Of a DNA stretch of 64,000 bases, positions 63,662 to 64,000 are shown piece after piece. The position numbers and the translations under genes were made by a program. Below the pieces are notes generated by a model that was given only the letters and a program-made list of their open reading frames with translations, made no database searches and was not told the DNA's origin. The DNA is from Sphingobium cloacae (GTDB lineage Bacteria > Pseudomonadota > Alphaproteobacteria > Sphingomonadales > Sphingomonadaceae). The DNA is taken from positions 1,178,001-1,242,000 of the forward strand of contig NZ_AP017655.1 in NCBI RefSeq assembly GCF_002355855.1. Reading direction: 5' to 3'. The first letter of the stretch is position 1. The number at the start of each line of letters is the position of its first letter.

Positions 63662-64000
63662 GCGCCGCCCTCCTGACGGCGGACCGCGCCCTGTTCCGCG
63701 AAGCGCTGCCCATGGGCGGCCGCCTGCTCGGCATGGACGTCGGCACGAAGACGATCGGCCTCGCACTGTGCGACGCGGGCTGGTCCATCGCCAGCCCCGC
63801 CCACACCGTCTCGCGCGGGAAATTCAGCAAGGACAAGATCGCGCTCGCCGCCTTCATGGACCAGCAGCAGGTGAAGGGCGTGGTCGTCGGCCTGCCCCTG
63901 AACCTCGACGGCAGCGAAAGCCCGCGCAGCCAGGCGAGCCGCGCCTTCGCCCGCAACATCGCGGATCTGGGCCGCCCGATCCTCTTCTGGGACGAACGCT
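63658..64000 (+). CDS. ruvX: Holliday junction resolvase RuvX (YqgF), 3' end beyond the window
   Basis: RNase H-fold nuclease/16S rRNA processing factor; 114 codons were translated to the window edge. Motifs are [17 protein letters not shown] (catalytic Asp about 27), [20 protein letters not shown], and ILFWDER with the second acidic residues at the very end. ATG overlaps the preceding stop (ATGA), so it is coupled to the DUF3089 gene. Confidence 0.94.
   Translation, partial: MSAALLTADRALFREALPMGGRLLGMDVGTKTIGLALCDAGWSIASPAHTVSRGKFSKDKIALAAFMDQQQVKGVVVGLPLNLDGSESPRSQASRAFARNIADLGRPILFWDER

Overview
The window reads as chromosomal DNA of a GC-rich alphaproteobacterium, most likely a sphingomonad (Sphingobium, Sphingomonas or a relative). 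The reasons are the complete XrtA (exosortase A) polysaccharide locus, the GatCAB and RuvX housekeeping genes, the many TonB-dependent receptor and FecR units, and the short CTTCGACTTCGCTCAG-type intergenic palindromes. No genome search was possible, so the genus is an inference.

Layout. (1) 1-14142: an exosortase A-associated extracellular polysaccharide locus. A tight minus-strand operon runs from an export lipoprotein (9879) through chain-length determinant, tyrosine kinase, beta-barrel protein, ATPase, polysaccharide deacetylase, FemAB-like protein and glycosyltransferase to xrtA, which runs off the window at position 1. Next to it are a PLP-dependent decarboxylase, an AMP-forming acyl ligase broken by a frameshift in a run of eight Gs, a BioF2-like acyltransferase and a free-standing acyl carrier protein. 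(2) 14311-19382: trxB, then a four-gene operon of ATP-grasp, alpha-E, transglutaminase and Anbu-type proteasome-like protease genes. (3) 19502-48595: a 29.1-kb integrative mobilizable island, bounded by a 13-bp direct repeat and inserted at the 3' end of a tRNA-Met(CAT) gene. (4) 48583-64000: the tRNA, a small conserved ORF, a glycerate-kinase-like gene, a class C beta-lactamase-fold hydrolase, a sigma/FecR/TonB-receptor/autotransporter unit, gatB, gatA, gatC, a DUF3089 hydrolase and the start of ruvX.

The island carries, in order: a DUF2285 protein; an iron-uptake operon (ECF sigma, FecR, TonB-dependent receptor, PepSY protein, DUF3325, DUF3649, TonB) with a Fur-box-like palindrome; an IS66 element with no target duplication; decayed remnants (aldehyde dehydrogenase, YceI); intact YceI and cytochrome b561 genes; an AraC regulator; a DUF3363/RlxS relaxase; a nest of insertion sequences (four IS5-family, one IS110, one IS21); a CopG-like protein; a TumE/TumA toxin-antitoxin pair; and a large serine recombinase. 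It has a relaxase but no type IV secretion or replication genes, so it should be mobilised by a helper.

The most novel content lies in the IS nest. Removing two IS5-family insertions at their TA duplications, and allowing one frameshift, restores a two-gene operon with a 4-bp GTGA overlap. It would encode a cytosolic protein of about 310 residues, with no family I recognise, followed by a membrane protein of about 203 residues with four predicted helices. The layout resembles two-component anti-phage or abortive systems. A second unusual point is that the recombinase reads through into the tRNA gene, so its last residues and stop codon come from the host tRNA and would change on excision.
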